A stretch of 29,241 nt of DNA from JAFLCM01 sp964510955 (GTDB lineage Bacteria > Planctomycetota > Phycisphaerae > Phycisphaerales > UBA1924), in the NCBI GenBank assembly GCA_964510955.1, contig CAZEDW010000049.1, forward strand, positions 1-29,241, in the 5' to 3' direction. Made by a program: the position numbers and the translations under genes. This document shows positions 14,834-23,016 of the stretch, one piece after another. Every line of letters begins with the position of its first letter. Positions within the stretch are counted from its first letter, which is position 1. The notes under the pieces were generated by a model, which saw only the letters and a program-made list of their open reading frames with translations, ran no database searches and was not told where the DNA came from.

Positions 14834-15433
14834 ATGAACCACTTGAGTTCCGTCTTTGCTCTCGCATTGGTTGTAGCGCCCGCATTACTGGCGGGGACTG
14901 TTGACCCGCCCCGTATTCCCGTGCAGACCCTGAAGATCCTGGACGGCAAGAAGAACGGGCTCGAGGTGAAGCTCTTCGACAAGGGCGGCCTGCGAGAGGT
15001 CACGAACTGGAAGGACGGCAAGAAGCACGGCACGTTCCGCTCCTATCACGAGAAGGGCGGCCACATCGACAAAGAGGGCGAATACATCGACGGCCTGCGA
15101 GAAGGCCAATGGAAGTGGTACAACTCAAACGGAGAAATCGTCTGGGACAAGCCGTTTGTCCACGACAAGGTGCATGGCGTCGAGAAACAGTATTACAACG
15201 ATTGGGACGACCGCAATAATCCTCAACCGCTCGCCGCCCAGACCGCCTATGAGGAGGGCGTCGAACAGGGCGAGTGTGTGAAATACTGGCCTGACGGCAA
15301 GGTCAGCTCCCGAGGCCAATATGAGCACGGCGAGCGCGAAGGCGTGTGGAACCACTACTACTCCACCGGAAAACCAATGAAGGTCTGCGTCTACCACAAG
15401 GGCCAGATGGTGTCTGAGACAAACGCTCAGTAA
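14834..15433 (+). CDS. Secreted MORN-type (YwqK-like) repeat protein
   Basis: A 199-residue protein with a signal peptide (about residues 1-21, ending ALLAG). Degenerate MORN-2 type repeats run from about residue 54 to 195. Typical units are WKDGKKHGTFRSY, YIDGLREGQWKWY, YEEGVEQGECVKYW, YEHGEREGVWNHY and a final VYHKGQMV. Such repeats form extended beta-hairpin ladders. The same fold occurs in proteins labelled YwqK-family antitoxin, but no toxin gene is adjacent and the protein is predicted to be exported, so I do not call it an antitoxin. A strong AGGAG is 5 bases upstream of the start. Its codons use A/T at third positions more often than the neighbouring ribosomal genes, so recent acquisition or weak expression is possible. 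Confidence 0.85.
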   Translation: MNHLSSVFALALVVAPALLAGTVDPPRIPVQTLKILDGKKNGLEVKLFDKGGLREVTNWKDGKKHGTFRSYHEKGGHIDKEGEYIDGLREGQWKWYNSNGEIVWDKPFVHDKVHGVEKQYYNDWDDRNNPQPLAAQTAYEEGVEQGECVKYWPDGKVSSRGQYEHGEREGVWNHYYSTGKPMKVCVYHKGQMVSETNAQ

Positions 15434-15469
15434 CCGCATCCATAAGCGCAACAGGCCCCTTGGGGTGGT

Positions 15470-16900
15470 CTAGGCGATCCCCGCCAACTCCTCAATCAAC
15501 AGCGCATGCGCCGCCATCCCCAGCCGGAAGCACTCCAGCTCAAACTTCTCGTTGGGTGAGTGCACGCGGTCATCGTCGAGGCCGAAGCCCATCAGGATCG
15601 TGTCGAGTCCCAGCTCGCCCTTGAGCATGCCGACCACGGGGATCGAGCCGCCGGTTTTGATGAGGAAGGGTTTCGCCCCGCCGGCGCGTTCAAGCGCCCG
15701 GTTCGCCGCGGCGAGATAAGGCGAATCCGTCGCCACCGTGCCGGGGAACCCCCCGGAATGGTTGATGAACTCCCAGCGGAACCCCTTGGGCGTGCGCTCA
15801 TCAAGCCAGCGGCGGAACTTGTTGGTGATGTCCTCGGGGTCCTGGTCGGCGACCAGCCGGAAGCTCACCTTTGCGCCCGCGTGCGATGGAATCACGGTTT
15901 TGGCACCCTTGGCAATGTACCCGCCGTAGATGCCGTTCACCTCGGCGGTGGGGCGTGCCCATTCGCGCTCGATGGCGGTGTAGCCCTTCTCGCCGACGTC
16001 GGACTCGGGCGGCAGGCCGATGCCCTTGAGCGCCTCGGCCTGGCTGAAGGGGAGTCGCTTCCACTGCTCGCGCTCGCCGGGGGTCAGCTCGCGGACCTTG
16101 TCATAGAAGCCGGGGATGGTGACGCGCCGGTCGGCGTCCCACAGCTGCGCCAGCACCTTCGCCAGCTCGGTGGCGGGGTTGGCCACGCGTCCTCCCCACA
16201 TGCCCGAGTGCAGGTCCTGGTTGGGGCCGTGGAGGATGCACTCGGTGTAGGCGAGCCCGCGCACGCCGTAGGTGATCGCGGGCTGGCCGCGCCCGAGCAT
16301 GCCGGTGTCGGAGATGACGCAGATGTCGCACTTCTTCAGTTCGGCGGCGTGATCGAGCACGAAGCGGTCAAGGTTGACGCTGCCGGATTCCTCTTCACCC
16401 TCCAGTAGCACCGTGATCTTCAGCGGTACCGCACCGGAAGCGTCCTTCCAGGCCCGCACGGCTTCCAGGAAGCACGCCACCTGGCCCTTGTCATCCACGG
16501 CCCCGCGGGCCACGATCCGCTCGCCGGGCACCTTGCCCTTGGGCCCCGCGTCTGCGGGCTTCACCACCGGCTCGAACGGCGGGCTTTCCCACAGCGCCAA
16601 GGGGTCCGGCGGCTGCACGTCGTAGTGCCCGTAGAACAAGACGTGGGGCCCAGCCCCTTTGCCCGGCGTCGTTGCCCACACGATCGGGTGGCCGGGCTTG
16701 TCCTTGGTGCCCGTCTCGCGCAGCTCGGCGGCGAAGCCCGCGAGCCTGAGCTGCTCCGCCGCCCACTGCGCCGCCTCACGGCAGTGCCCGGCGCACTCAG
16801 GATTGGTGCTGACGCTCGGGATGCGGAGCCAGTCGATCAGCCGCTTGACGGCGTCGGACTCGCGGGACTTCAACAGCTTCACAACGGCGTCGGCGCTCAT
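15470..16900 (-). CDS. M20 family metallo-dipeptidase
   Basis: Zinc-dependent exopeptidase of the M20 family (dipeptidase/carnosinase-like branch), 476 residues. The metal and catalytic residues are all present: His92 with Asp94 in GHYDVQP, bridging Asp136 in RGAVDDKGQ, the Glu169/Glu170 pair in EGEEESGS, Asp198 in ISDTG and His447 in VHSPNEKF. The dimerisation (lid) domain lies between about residues 210 and 330. The start at 16900 is preferred: the frame stays open to an ATG at 17017, but that adds 39 residues of Arg/Pro-rich, non-homologous sequence overlapping the terminator of the next gene. There is no signal peptide, so it is probably cytoplasmic, breaking down dipeptides. It converges on the MORN-protein gene. 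Confidence 0.93.
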   Translation of the reverse strand: MSADAVVKLLKSRESDAVKRLIDWLRIPSVSTNPECAGHCREAAQWAAEQLRLAGFAAELRETGTKDKPGHPIVWATTPGKGAGPHVLFYGHYDVQPPDPLALWESPPFEPVVKPADAGPKGKVPGERIVARGAVDDKGQVACFLEAVRAWKDASGAVPLKITVLLEGEEESGSVNLDRFVLDHAAELKKCDICVISDTGMLGRGQPAITYGVRGLAYTECILHGPNQDLHSGMWGGRVANPATELAKVLAQLWDADRRVTIPGFYDKVRELTPGEREQWKRLPFSQAEALKGIGLPPESDVGEKGYTAIEREWARPTAEVNGIYGGYIAKGAKTVIPSHAGAKVSFRLVADQDPEDITNKFRRWLDERTPKGFRWEFINHSGGFPGTVATDSPYLAAANRALERAGGAKPFLIKTGGSIPVVGMLKGELGLDTILMGFGLDDDRVHSPNEKFELECFRLGMAAHALLIEELAGIA

Positions 16901-16977
16901 GGCGGTTCTCGTGTGGGCAGGGGGATCGGGCGAACGCGAGACGATAGCCGACGACCCGATCCGAGGCTGCCGCGGCG

Positions 16978-17014
16978 AAAACGAAAACGGCCCCCGCGTT
17001 TCGGGCGGGGGCCG
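16978..17014 (-). terminator. Intrinsic terminator of the dockerin-type protein gene
   Basis: A perfect 10-bp GC stem (16988-16997 with 17005-17014, 7-base loop) is followed on the minus strand by TTTTCGTTTT. It lies 39 bases after the stop of the gene at 17054 and separates it from the peptidase gene downstream. Confidence 0.9.
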
Positions 17015-17053
17015 CATGGGTTGCTTGCGATGTCTAGATTGGAATGACTCGAT

Positions 17054-17842
17054 TTACGGGCACGACTGCCCGAACCGCGACAGCAGCGCGGTGAGGTCGG
17101 TCGTATCGATGTAACCGTCGCCGTTGACATCGCCGGCGTTGAACGCCCCGACCGACATGCCGAACCGCGAGACGACGCGGACGAGGTCCGCGGTGGTCAC
17201 GGCGTGGTCGCTGTTGAAGTCGCTCGGGCACTGCGGTGGGGGGGCCAGCGAGAAGGCGGAGGCTCCCTGGGGCAGGACCAGCGTGAGCGTGTCGCCGTCC
17301 GCCGCACCGGTCCAGTTGATGTGGATCCAGACCGACCAGTCGCCGTAGGCGTCGGGGTCGGGGAAAAGCTCGGTGCGGTAGCTGAGCGTGGCCTGCCCGC
17401 CGGCCTGGGCGGGGCCGTCGTAGCGGCCAAACACGGCGTAGCACCCGCTGCCGTCGGGCTCATAGGCGCGGGCGTTGGCGAAGCTCGATTCGACTCTCAC
17501 GACGCCGGCGCTGTTGAAGGCCGCGATGTTGATCGCAGCGGTCACGCCGGTGTTCCCCGGCACGCTGCTGTTGATGGCGCCGCTGAGGTAGATGTCGAAA
17601 CTCGTGCCGCCCACCGCGGCCCGCAGGTCGCCGGCGCTCACGGGGCCGATCTGGCCGTTGAGCGCCAGTCCGTCAGTCGTCGGTTGAGCGCTCACCGCGA
17701 CGGCGTTGCCGGGAAGCGAACCGCCGGGCCCGAAGACCACGACCGAGTCGAGCGAGAATCCTTGCGGATCTGCCGCCGCGGTCGACGCGAGCAGACCGAG
17801 CGCAACAACCCCCGCGTTCTTGGAACGGATCCAGCGAGTCAT
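17054..17842 (-). CDS. Secreted protein with C-terminal dockerin-type calcium-loop module
   Basis: A 262-residue exported protein. The start at 17842 is chosen because AGAGAGG precedes it at good spacing and a signal peptide follows (residues 1-24, VVALGLLASTAAA). Residues 25-200 form a beta-rich domain of unknown function. After a Pro-rich hinge come two dockerin-like repeats with EF-hand-like loops, D208-N-S-D...D219 and D238-N-G-D...D249. Cys205 and Cys261 bracket the module, and the protein ends in Cys-Pro. The 947-codon frame at 20112 ends with the same design. Planctomycetes carry many such proteins without obvious cellulosome scaffolds, so a surface attachment or folding role is likely but unproven. 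Confidence 0.85.
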   Translation of the reverse strand: MTRWIRSKNAGVVALGLLASTAAADPQGFSLDSVVVFGPGGSLPGNAVAVSAQPTTDGLALNGQIGPVSAGDLRAAVGGTSFDIYLSGAINSSVPGNTGVTAAINIAAFNSAGVVRVESSFANARAYEPDGSGCYAVFGRYDGPAQAGGQATLSYRTELFPDPDAYGDWSVWIHINWTGAADGDTLTLVLPQGASAFSLAPPPQCPSDFNSDHAVTTADLVRVVSRFGMSVGAFNAGDVNGDGYIDTTDLTALLSRFGQSCP

Positions 17843-17944
17843 GCGGTCCTCTCTTTCAGTGGGGCGGCAACGCGGCGCACCCAAGCGCACGCTCTCGCCG
17901 ACCTGACGCCGAGAGCATATCACACCACACCGCCGCGAATCTGG

Positions 17945-17979
17945 ACATTTCGGGTAGATATTGCCGAATATCCCGAATG
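17945..17979. promoter_or_regulatory. Imperfect inverted repeat in a divergent intergenic region
   Basis: TTCGGG (17949-17954) and CCCGAA (17972-17977) face each other across an AT-rich centre containing two ATAT motifs. It lies between the divergent dockerin-type and rhomboid genes, in a locally AT-rich patch, and could be an operator. No known regulator consensus is recognised. Confidence 0.3.
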
Positions 17980-18099
17980 ATTGAAGCGGGACGAACCGTG
18001 CGCCCGCGGCCGCCGTAGGGCGGGGTTGGCCCCACCCTGCAATCCCCCCGATACTCTTGGCCCCGCACGTTTCCGAACACTGTGCCACACTGACCATCC

Positions 18100-19257
18100 A
18101 TGGGCATCCACGACCGAGACTACGCGCGACCCGGCGGCCCTTCCGGCGGCCGGAGAACCCGCGGCGGGCCCATCAGCTCGCTGCCCATCCCGCGCCGCCT
18201 GGTCGGCCTGTCCATCACGACGTGGATCATCATCATCAACTGCGCCGTGTTCGTCTTCGACGCGATGGTCTACAAGCAGTGGAGCGTCGAGGTCCCCATG
18301 GGTGAGGTCTACCCGCCGCCGCTGTGGAGCGGCAGCGCCCTGCCGACCATCACCGAGCGCCGGGGCTTCACCATCGACAACGGAGCCACCCTCGAGCGGC
18401 CCGAGCCGGGATTGGCGGGTTTCAAACTCCACCCCATCTACCGGGTTGATCCCAGCGGCAAGCCGGTGGTGCTGCCAAACGGCGCCCCGGACCTGGTCGG
18501 GTTCCAGCGATTCGTCCCCATGCCGCCCCTGAAGGCCGCGGGGCACTTCTCGACCGGCAAGGGCTTCAGCGAGCTGCAGGTGTGGCGGCTGGTTCTCTTT
18601 CAGTTCCTGCACGCCGACGTCTCGCACATCGCCTTCAACATGATGGGCCTGTTCTTCTTCGGCCCGCTGGTCGAGCGCTACCTGGCCAGCGGCCGGCGCT
18701 ATCTCGCGTTCTACCTCATCTGCGGCATCGCCGGCGCGCTCCTGTACCTCACGCTCAACCTCTTGGGCGACGGCTTCGGCCTGCGCCTCCCGGGGGTGCT
18801 GCACGTCGACCTCTATACGCCGCTCATCGGCGCCTCCGCCGGCGTGTTCGGCGTGCTGCTCGCCGCGGCGTTCGTCGCCGGCGACGAGATCATGCTCATC
18901 TTCGGCATCATCCCCACCCGCGTCAGCACCGGCGCCTACATCATGGCGGGCATCGCTCTGGCAAACCTCTTGCTCGCCGGCCGCAACGCCGGCGGCGACG
19001 CGGCCCACGTCGGCGGGGCGCTCGCGGGCTGGTTCTTCATCCGCCGCCCGCACCTCTTGCGGAACTTCTTCGACTTCCTCGGCCCCGAGCGAGCCCGCCC
19101 GATGCCGAGCCTGGGTCAACGCCCGGCTCGCGGCAAGCCGACGCCGGACCCCGACCGCGCCCGCATCGACGCGCTGCTCGACAAGGTGCACCAGCAGGGG
19201 CTGCACAGCCTGAGCGACGCGGAGAAGGCGTTTCTTGAGAAGATGCGGGAGCGGTAG
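18100..19257 (+). CDS. Rhomboid family intramembrane serine protease
   Basis: Membrane protease that cleaves transmembrane substrates within the bilayer; 385 residues. The first membrane segment is at about 38-56. The catalytic core starts near 160: His176 and Asn180 (HIAFN) match the oxyanion-stabilising pair, Ser246 in GASAGVFG is the nucleophile and His303 in AAHVGGALAGW is the base. A polar segment of about 100 residues (about 60-160) lies between the first membrane segment and the core, longer than in GlpG. The soluble C-tail (about 350-385), ending LSDAEKAFLEKM, resembles the DUF6576 tail found on planctomycete and Bacteroidota rhomboids. No strong ribosome-binding site is visible. Divergent from the dockerin-type gene and convergent with the glycosyltransferase. 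Confidence 0.93.
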   Translation: MGIHDRDYARPGGPSGGRRTRGGPISSLPIPRRLVGLSITTWIIIINCAVFVFDAMVYKQWSVEVPMGEVYPPPLWSGSALPTITERRGFTIDNGATLERPEPGLAGFKLHPIYRVDPSGKPVVLPNGAPDLVGFQRFVPMPPLKAAGHFSTGKGFSELQVWRLVLFQFLHADVSHIAFNMMGLFFFGPLVERYLASGRRYLAFYLICGIAGALLYLTLNLLGDGFGLRLPGVLHVDLYTPLIGASAGVFGVLLAAAFVAGDEIMLIFGIIPTRVSTGAYIMAGIALANLLLAGRNAGGDAAHVGGALAGWFFIRRPHLLRNFFDFLGPERARPMPSLGQRPARGKPTPDPDRARIDALLDKVHQQGLHSLSDAEKAFLEKMRER

Positions 19258-19283
19258 GCTGCTCCCTGACCGCAAAGCGCCGA

Positions 19284-20033
19284 TCAGTGCGGCCCCACCC
19301 CATACCGCAAGATCGCGTAAAGCGCCCGGAACCCGTCGCGGAGGCCGATCTTCTTCCCCTCGGCGTAGGTGCGCCCGTCGTACGCCACCGCGACCTCAAA
19401 AACCCGGGCCCGCCGGCTCGTCTGCCCCAGGCGCATCCGCGCCACCCGGGCCACGATCTCGGGGTCGAAACCAAACCGGTTCTCGGCGAGATCAATCTTT
19501 TCCGCCACCTCCCGCGTGTACACCTTGGTGCAGCACTCGATGTCGGTCAGGTTGAGGTTGGTCGTCATGTTGCTCAGGAGCGTCAGCCCCTTGTTCACGA
19601 CCATGTGCCAGAAGTACAGCACGCGGTGGGTGGAGCCGATGAATCGCGAGCCGATGACGGCGTCGGCCCGACCCTCGAGGATCGGACGGATCGCCGCGGG
19701 GTGATCGCGGGCGTCGTACTCCAGGTCGGCGTCGTGGACCAGCAGGATGTCCCCGGCGGCGGCCTTCATCGCCGTGCGGATGCCCGCGCCCTTGCCCATG
19801 TTCACGGGGTGCTTGAGCAGCCGGTAGTCGGCGCGCCCCTCGGCGAGGCGGGCCAAAATGTCACTGGTCCCGTCGGTGCTCGCGTCATCGACGAGCACCA
19901 CTTCGCGCTCGAGCCCCAGGTCCTTCAGGAGCGAGGACGCGGCGTCCAGCCGGCGCAGGCACTCCTCAACGTGCTCGCGCTCGTTGTAGACGGGGATCAG
20001 GATCGAGAGCCTGTTGTACGCCGGCTGCGCCAT
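19284..20033 (-). CDS. Glycosyltransferase family 2 (polyprenyl-phosphate glycosyltransferase type)
   Basis: A 249-residue GT-A fold enzyme that would transfer a sugar from a nucleotide donor, probably to a polyprenyl phosphate carrier. Seen in order: ILIPVYNE (11-18), the nucleotide-binding pair Asp49-Asp50 in LVDDASTDGT, the metal-binding DxD Asp101-Ala-Asp103 in VHDADLEYD, TDIECCTK (163-170), FGFDPEI (187-193) and the end motif AYDGRTYAEGKKIGLRDG. It has no membrane segments, so it is the soluble catalytic type like dolichol-phosphate mannose synthase, without the membrane anchor of the GtrB/ArnC group. It is downstream of the metalloprotease gene with a 78-base gap. The sugar cannot be told from sequence. 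Confidence 0.92.
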   Translation of the reverse strand: MAQPAYNRLSILIPVYNEREHVEECLRRLDAASSLLKDLGLEREVVLVDDASTDGTSDILARLAEGRADYRLLKHPVNMGKGAGIRTAMKAAAGDILLVHDADLEYDARDHPAAIRPILEGRADAVIGSRFIGSTHRVLYFWHMVVNKGLTLLSNMTTNLNLTDIECCTKVYTREVAEKIDLAENRFGFDPEIVARVARMRLGQTSRRARVFEVAVAYDGRTYAEGKKIGLRDGFRALYAILRYGVGPH

Positions 20034-20111
20034 CGTGTGCCGATACTAACCGCCCGCGAGCGATCGCTCACGCGCAGGGACTCCAAGGCCGGGCCCCCGG
20101 CGTTTCCGCAC

Positions 20112-22793
20112 TCAGGGGCACGCCGTGCCGAACACCCCGAGCATCTGCGACAGGTCGATGGTGTTGACCACGCCGTCGCCGCTCAGGTCGCCCTGTGTCC
20201 CCGGCGGCACCACGCCGCCGAAGTTCGCCAGGAGAACGGTGAGGTCGCCGGTGTTGATCAGGTGGTCGTTGTTCAGGTCCGCCGGGCAGGGCGGCGGTGG
20301 GGCGGCGATGTAGAAGCTCTGCACCGTCGGCGTGGAGTTGGTCGTCCGCCCGCCGGGGTTGGACGCCACGACCTTCCAGTAGTACGGACCACCGATGGGG
20401 AGCGTCCCCGCCGCCACGCTGACCTGCGAGCTGGAAGTGGACTGGCTGAAGTACGGCGAAGAGAAGTCCGAGTTGTTGTCGCAGGTCACGGTATAGCTGC
20501 TGGCCCCGAGCGCCTCGGCCCAGTCGAGCAGCGGTGTGATCGACGTGACCGTGGCCCCGTCGGCGGGGCTCAAGAGGTCGAACGCCCCCGGCGTCCCGAT
20601 CGATTCGGCCACGCTCACGCTGAAGGACCCGGCGTTGTCGCCCCACGCCGTGTTGTCCATCACGCACAGGAACAGGCGATTGCCGCCGTTGGGGATCACC
20701 ACGCGCTGCGTGGCCCCGCCGCTGGTGCGCCCGTCACCGATGAAGAACGGCTGGTTGAGCGCCGGGCCGATGACCGCGTAATCGCGCGAGGCGGGCGTTG
20801 AAAAGTCCAGCGCCGGCAGGCCCGACACCGGCCCGACGCTCTGCGAAAACCCGCTGACAAACACCCCCATCAGGGCCCCGCGGGGGGCGCACGCGCCAGC
20901 CATCCCGTTCTCGCCCGCGGCGGGGAAGCACACGACGCTGGCCGAGTCGCCGTCGGCGCCCACCAGTGACCCCGCCGCGCTGGTCTTGACCGAGCCGGTC
21001 ACCGTGAACCGCAGCTCATCGGTGACGGTCATCGCCTGGTCAAATACCTGGACCGGCGACTGGGCCGGGGCCGCGTCGCCCACGCTGTTGGTCACGCCGC
21101 CGGGCTGGGCCGAGAGCCACGGGCACGAGCCACCGCCGACAGTCCACGGCGCGGCGGGGTCGTACACCTCCACCTGGATCGTGTCGGTCGCCTGCATCGA
21201 GTTCGAGTCGGTGACGCGGAGCGTGACGTTCACGGTGCCCGCGGTGGTGTAGGTCTTGGTGGGCTGACCGTTGTTGGCGACTTCGAAGGTGCCGTTGCCG
21301 TCAAGGTCCCAGGCGTAGGTGCTGAGCGTGGCGCCGGTCTCCATGGCTCGGCTGTTGATGTTCCCCATGAAATAGCAGGTCTGGTTCACCGCGATGCGCT
21401 TGTTCACGCCCGCGACCGCCTGCGGCAGTGCCTTGCTGGTCCCCACGCGGATGGTCAGGTCATAGAGCTGGACGCGTTGGTCGTTCGAGGGGTTCGGGCC
21501 CACGTCAACAACGCGCACGGTGTAGGTGCCGGCGCCGCGGCTCGCAGCGGCGATGATCTCGGCCGCGCCGGCTCCAGCGCCGCTCGCAGAGGCGAGAACG
21601 GTCGTCCCCGCCGCATCCCGTAGCTCAACGTTCAAGTTCCCCGCGGCCTGGGCGTTCACGCTGGTGATGGACCCGTTGCACTGGTCGAACTGCTCGCCGT
21701 TGTCGTACACCCCGCCGACAGGCTCGACGGCGATGCTGACGGTCTGCGTGCTGCCGAGGGTGAACTTGAACCAGTCCTCGCCCGTCCCCAGCGGGGCGCC
21801 GGCGCCGTTGGTGGACAGGTTCCGCTCCACGATCGATTTGACCGACGGCGAGGTAAGCGAGCCGAAGTCCTTGGCGTTCGCCGCGGAGTTATTCCCCGAA
21901 TAGCGGTCACCGTAGTTGGCTCCGCCCGCCCGGTACTCGTCGATCTGCGTCCCGTCGAAGCCGGTGTTGATGAACGGCTCCATCAGCTTGGTGCCCGCGC
22001 AGGGCACCGGGTGGATGAACCCCAGCCCGTGCCCGTGCTCGTGCGACACGACGTTTCGGAGGTACCGATAGTTGCTGGCGGAGTTCCCGAAGGTGCCGTT
22101 ATCGAAGTAGAACGTGTTGATGTTCATGTCGCTCCCGCCCACGGCGGCCAGGCCGCTGGGGTCGGGGAACGCGTTGTAGGCCAGGATGCCCGAGCCGCCC
22201 ATGTTGAATCCGGCGATGCGCACGTCGCCGTGGTTGGCGGACCGCGCAAGCGACTGGTCCTCAACCGTCCCGTCGTCACGCACCTCGTGGTAGGTGATGC
22301 CGTTCTGCCGGCGCCACGATGCCAGCGCCTGGCGTATCAGCTCGCGCCCGCGGTCGGTGCCGGTCGCGCCGAACGCCGTCACAAGCCGCGAGTTGAGGTT
22401 CGAGATCCCAAGGATCCCCACGGGTCCCAGCCCCCAACTGATCCCGTCGTTGGCGAAGCTGATGGTCAGCCGCGCTTTCTGCGCCTGGTTCGCGGGGCCC
22501 AGCGCCACGTCGCCTGTCCACGCCGAAATGTCGTTGAAGTACCGCCCATCCGGCGGGAAGGCGGTGGGGGGGCGCAGTCCGAACTGGCGCACCAATCGGT
22601 CCAGGTCCTGCGGCGACATATCCGGGTCGTAGCACGCGATCCCTGGCAACACGCCCGAATGGCATACGCACCCCGACTCCCGGTCGGCGCACGCCGGCTC
22701 CACGGAAGCCCCCACGGACGGCGTCCAACCCCGCGGCCCGCTCGCCGCCGCCGTGCCCGCCAACGCCGCCACCAACAAGATCGCTGACCGCAT
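20112..22793 (-). CDS. Large secreted metzincin-type metalloprotease with PPC, PKD, lectin-like and dockerin-type modules
   Basis: An 893-residue exported protein starting at 22793, where GGAGG sits 5 bases upstream and a signal peptide follows (about 1-18). A Cys-rich stretch at about 35-54 has four cysteines. The protease domain (about 75-310) has the metzincin zinc motif HEHGHGLGFIH with His251, Glu252, His255 and His261, and a Met-turn candidate at Met271. A PPC-like beta domain (about 315-455), a PKD domain (about 458-538, with YAWDLDGNG) and a domain of about 180 residues with FIGDGRT and NGGNRLFLCVMD follow; the last resembles PA-IL/LecA-like carbohydrate-binding modules. A fibronectin-like domain (about 741-828) precedes a Cys836/Cys892-bracketed dockerin-type pair of calcium loops ending in Cys-Pro. 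It probably degrades extracellular protein. An upstream in-frame ATG at 22955 would destroy the signal peptide. Confidence 0.88.
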   Translation of the reverse strand: MRSAILLVAALAGTAAASGPRGWTPSVGASVEPACADRESGCVCHSGVLPGIACYDPDMSPQDLDRLVRQFGLRPPTAFPPDGRYFNDISAWTGDVALGPANQAQKARLTISFANDGISWGLGPVGILGISNLNSRLVTAFGATGTDRGRELIRQALASWRRQNGITYHEVRDDGTVEDQSLARSANHGDVRIAGFNMGGSGILAYNAFPDPSGLAAVGGSDMNINTFYFDNGTFGNSASNYRYLRNVVSHEHGHGLGFIHPVPCAGTKLMEPFINTGFDGTQIDEYRAGGANYGDRYSGNNSAANAKDFGSLTSPSVKSIVERNLSTNGAGAPLGTGEDWFKFTLGSTQTVSIAVEPVGGVYDNGEQFDQCNGSITSVNAQAAGNLNVELRDAAGTTVLASASGAGAGAAEIIAAASRGAGTYTVRVVDVGPNPSNDQRVQLYDLTIRVGTSKALPQAVAGVNKRIAVNQTCYFMGNINSRAMETGATLSTYAWDLDGNGTFEVANNGQPTKTYTTAGTVNVTLRVTDSNSMQATDTIQVEVYDPAAPWTVGGGSCPWLSAQPGGVTNSVGDAAPAQSPVQVFDQAMTVTDELRFTVTGSVKTSAAGSLVGADGDSASVVCFPAAGENGMAGACAPRGALMGVFVSGFSQSVGPVSGLPALDFSTPASRDYAVIGPALNQPFFIGDGRTSGGATQRVVIPNGGNRLFLCVMDNTAWGDNAGSFSVSVAESIGTPGAFDLLSPADGATVTSITPLLDWAEALGASSYTVTCDNNSDFSSPYFSQSTSSSQVSVAAGTLPIGGPYYWKVVASNPGGRTTNSTPTVQSFYIAAPPPPCPADLNNDHLINTGDLTVLLANFGGVVPPGTQGDLSGDGVVNTIDLSQMLGVFGTACP

Positions 22794-23016
22794 GATGCCT
22801 CCACGCACTCGGGTTCGCTCGAGCCGACCCCTCAACGGGGGAAACTCCCACATCCGACCCGGCGAGCGTAACGCGGCCCGACGCCCCGATCGGCGAACTT
22901 CCCCGACCTTCCCAAAAGGGGGCGACGGACCCATGCCCGCGACCTCTCCGAACAAAGCCCTTCTCCGATCCGCCCGATATCATCTCTGCCCCCTTCCACC
23001 GCGAGGAGATTCGCCC

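Noticed and set aside
14834..15433. Toxin-antitoxin interpretation of the YwqK-like protein
   Set aside because: No toxin gene is adjacent, and the protein has a signal peptide, which does not fit a cytoplasmic antitoxin.
15434..15469. Small CCCC-TT-GGGG hairpin between the converging MORN-protein and peptidase genes
   Set aside because: The stem is only about 5 bp and no T-run follows on either strand, so it is not a convincing terminator.
20058..20069. Perfect 12-bp palindrome GAGCGATCGCTC
   Set aside because: It is a short GC-rich palindrome around GCGATCGC with no loop or T-run, just ahead of the glycosyltransferase start. It could be an operator, but such palindromes are common by chance at this GC content.
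22794..23016. Possible SAM riboswitch ahead of metK
   Set aside because: I found no SAM-I/II/III type core or long paired structure next to the metK start, only a normal AGGAG. A covariance-model scan would settle it.
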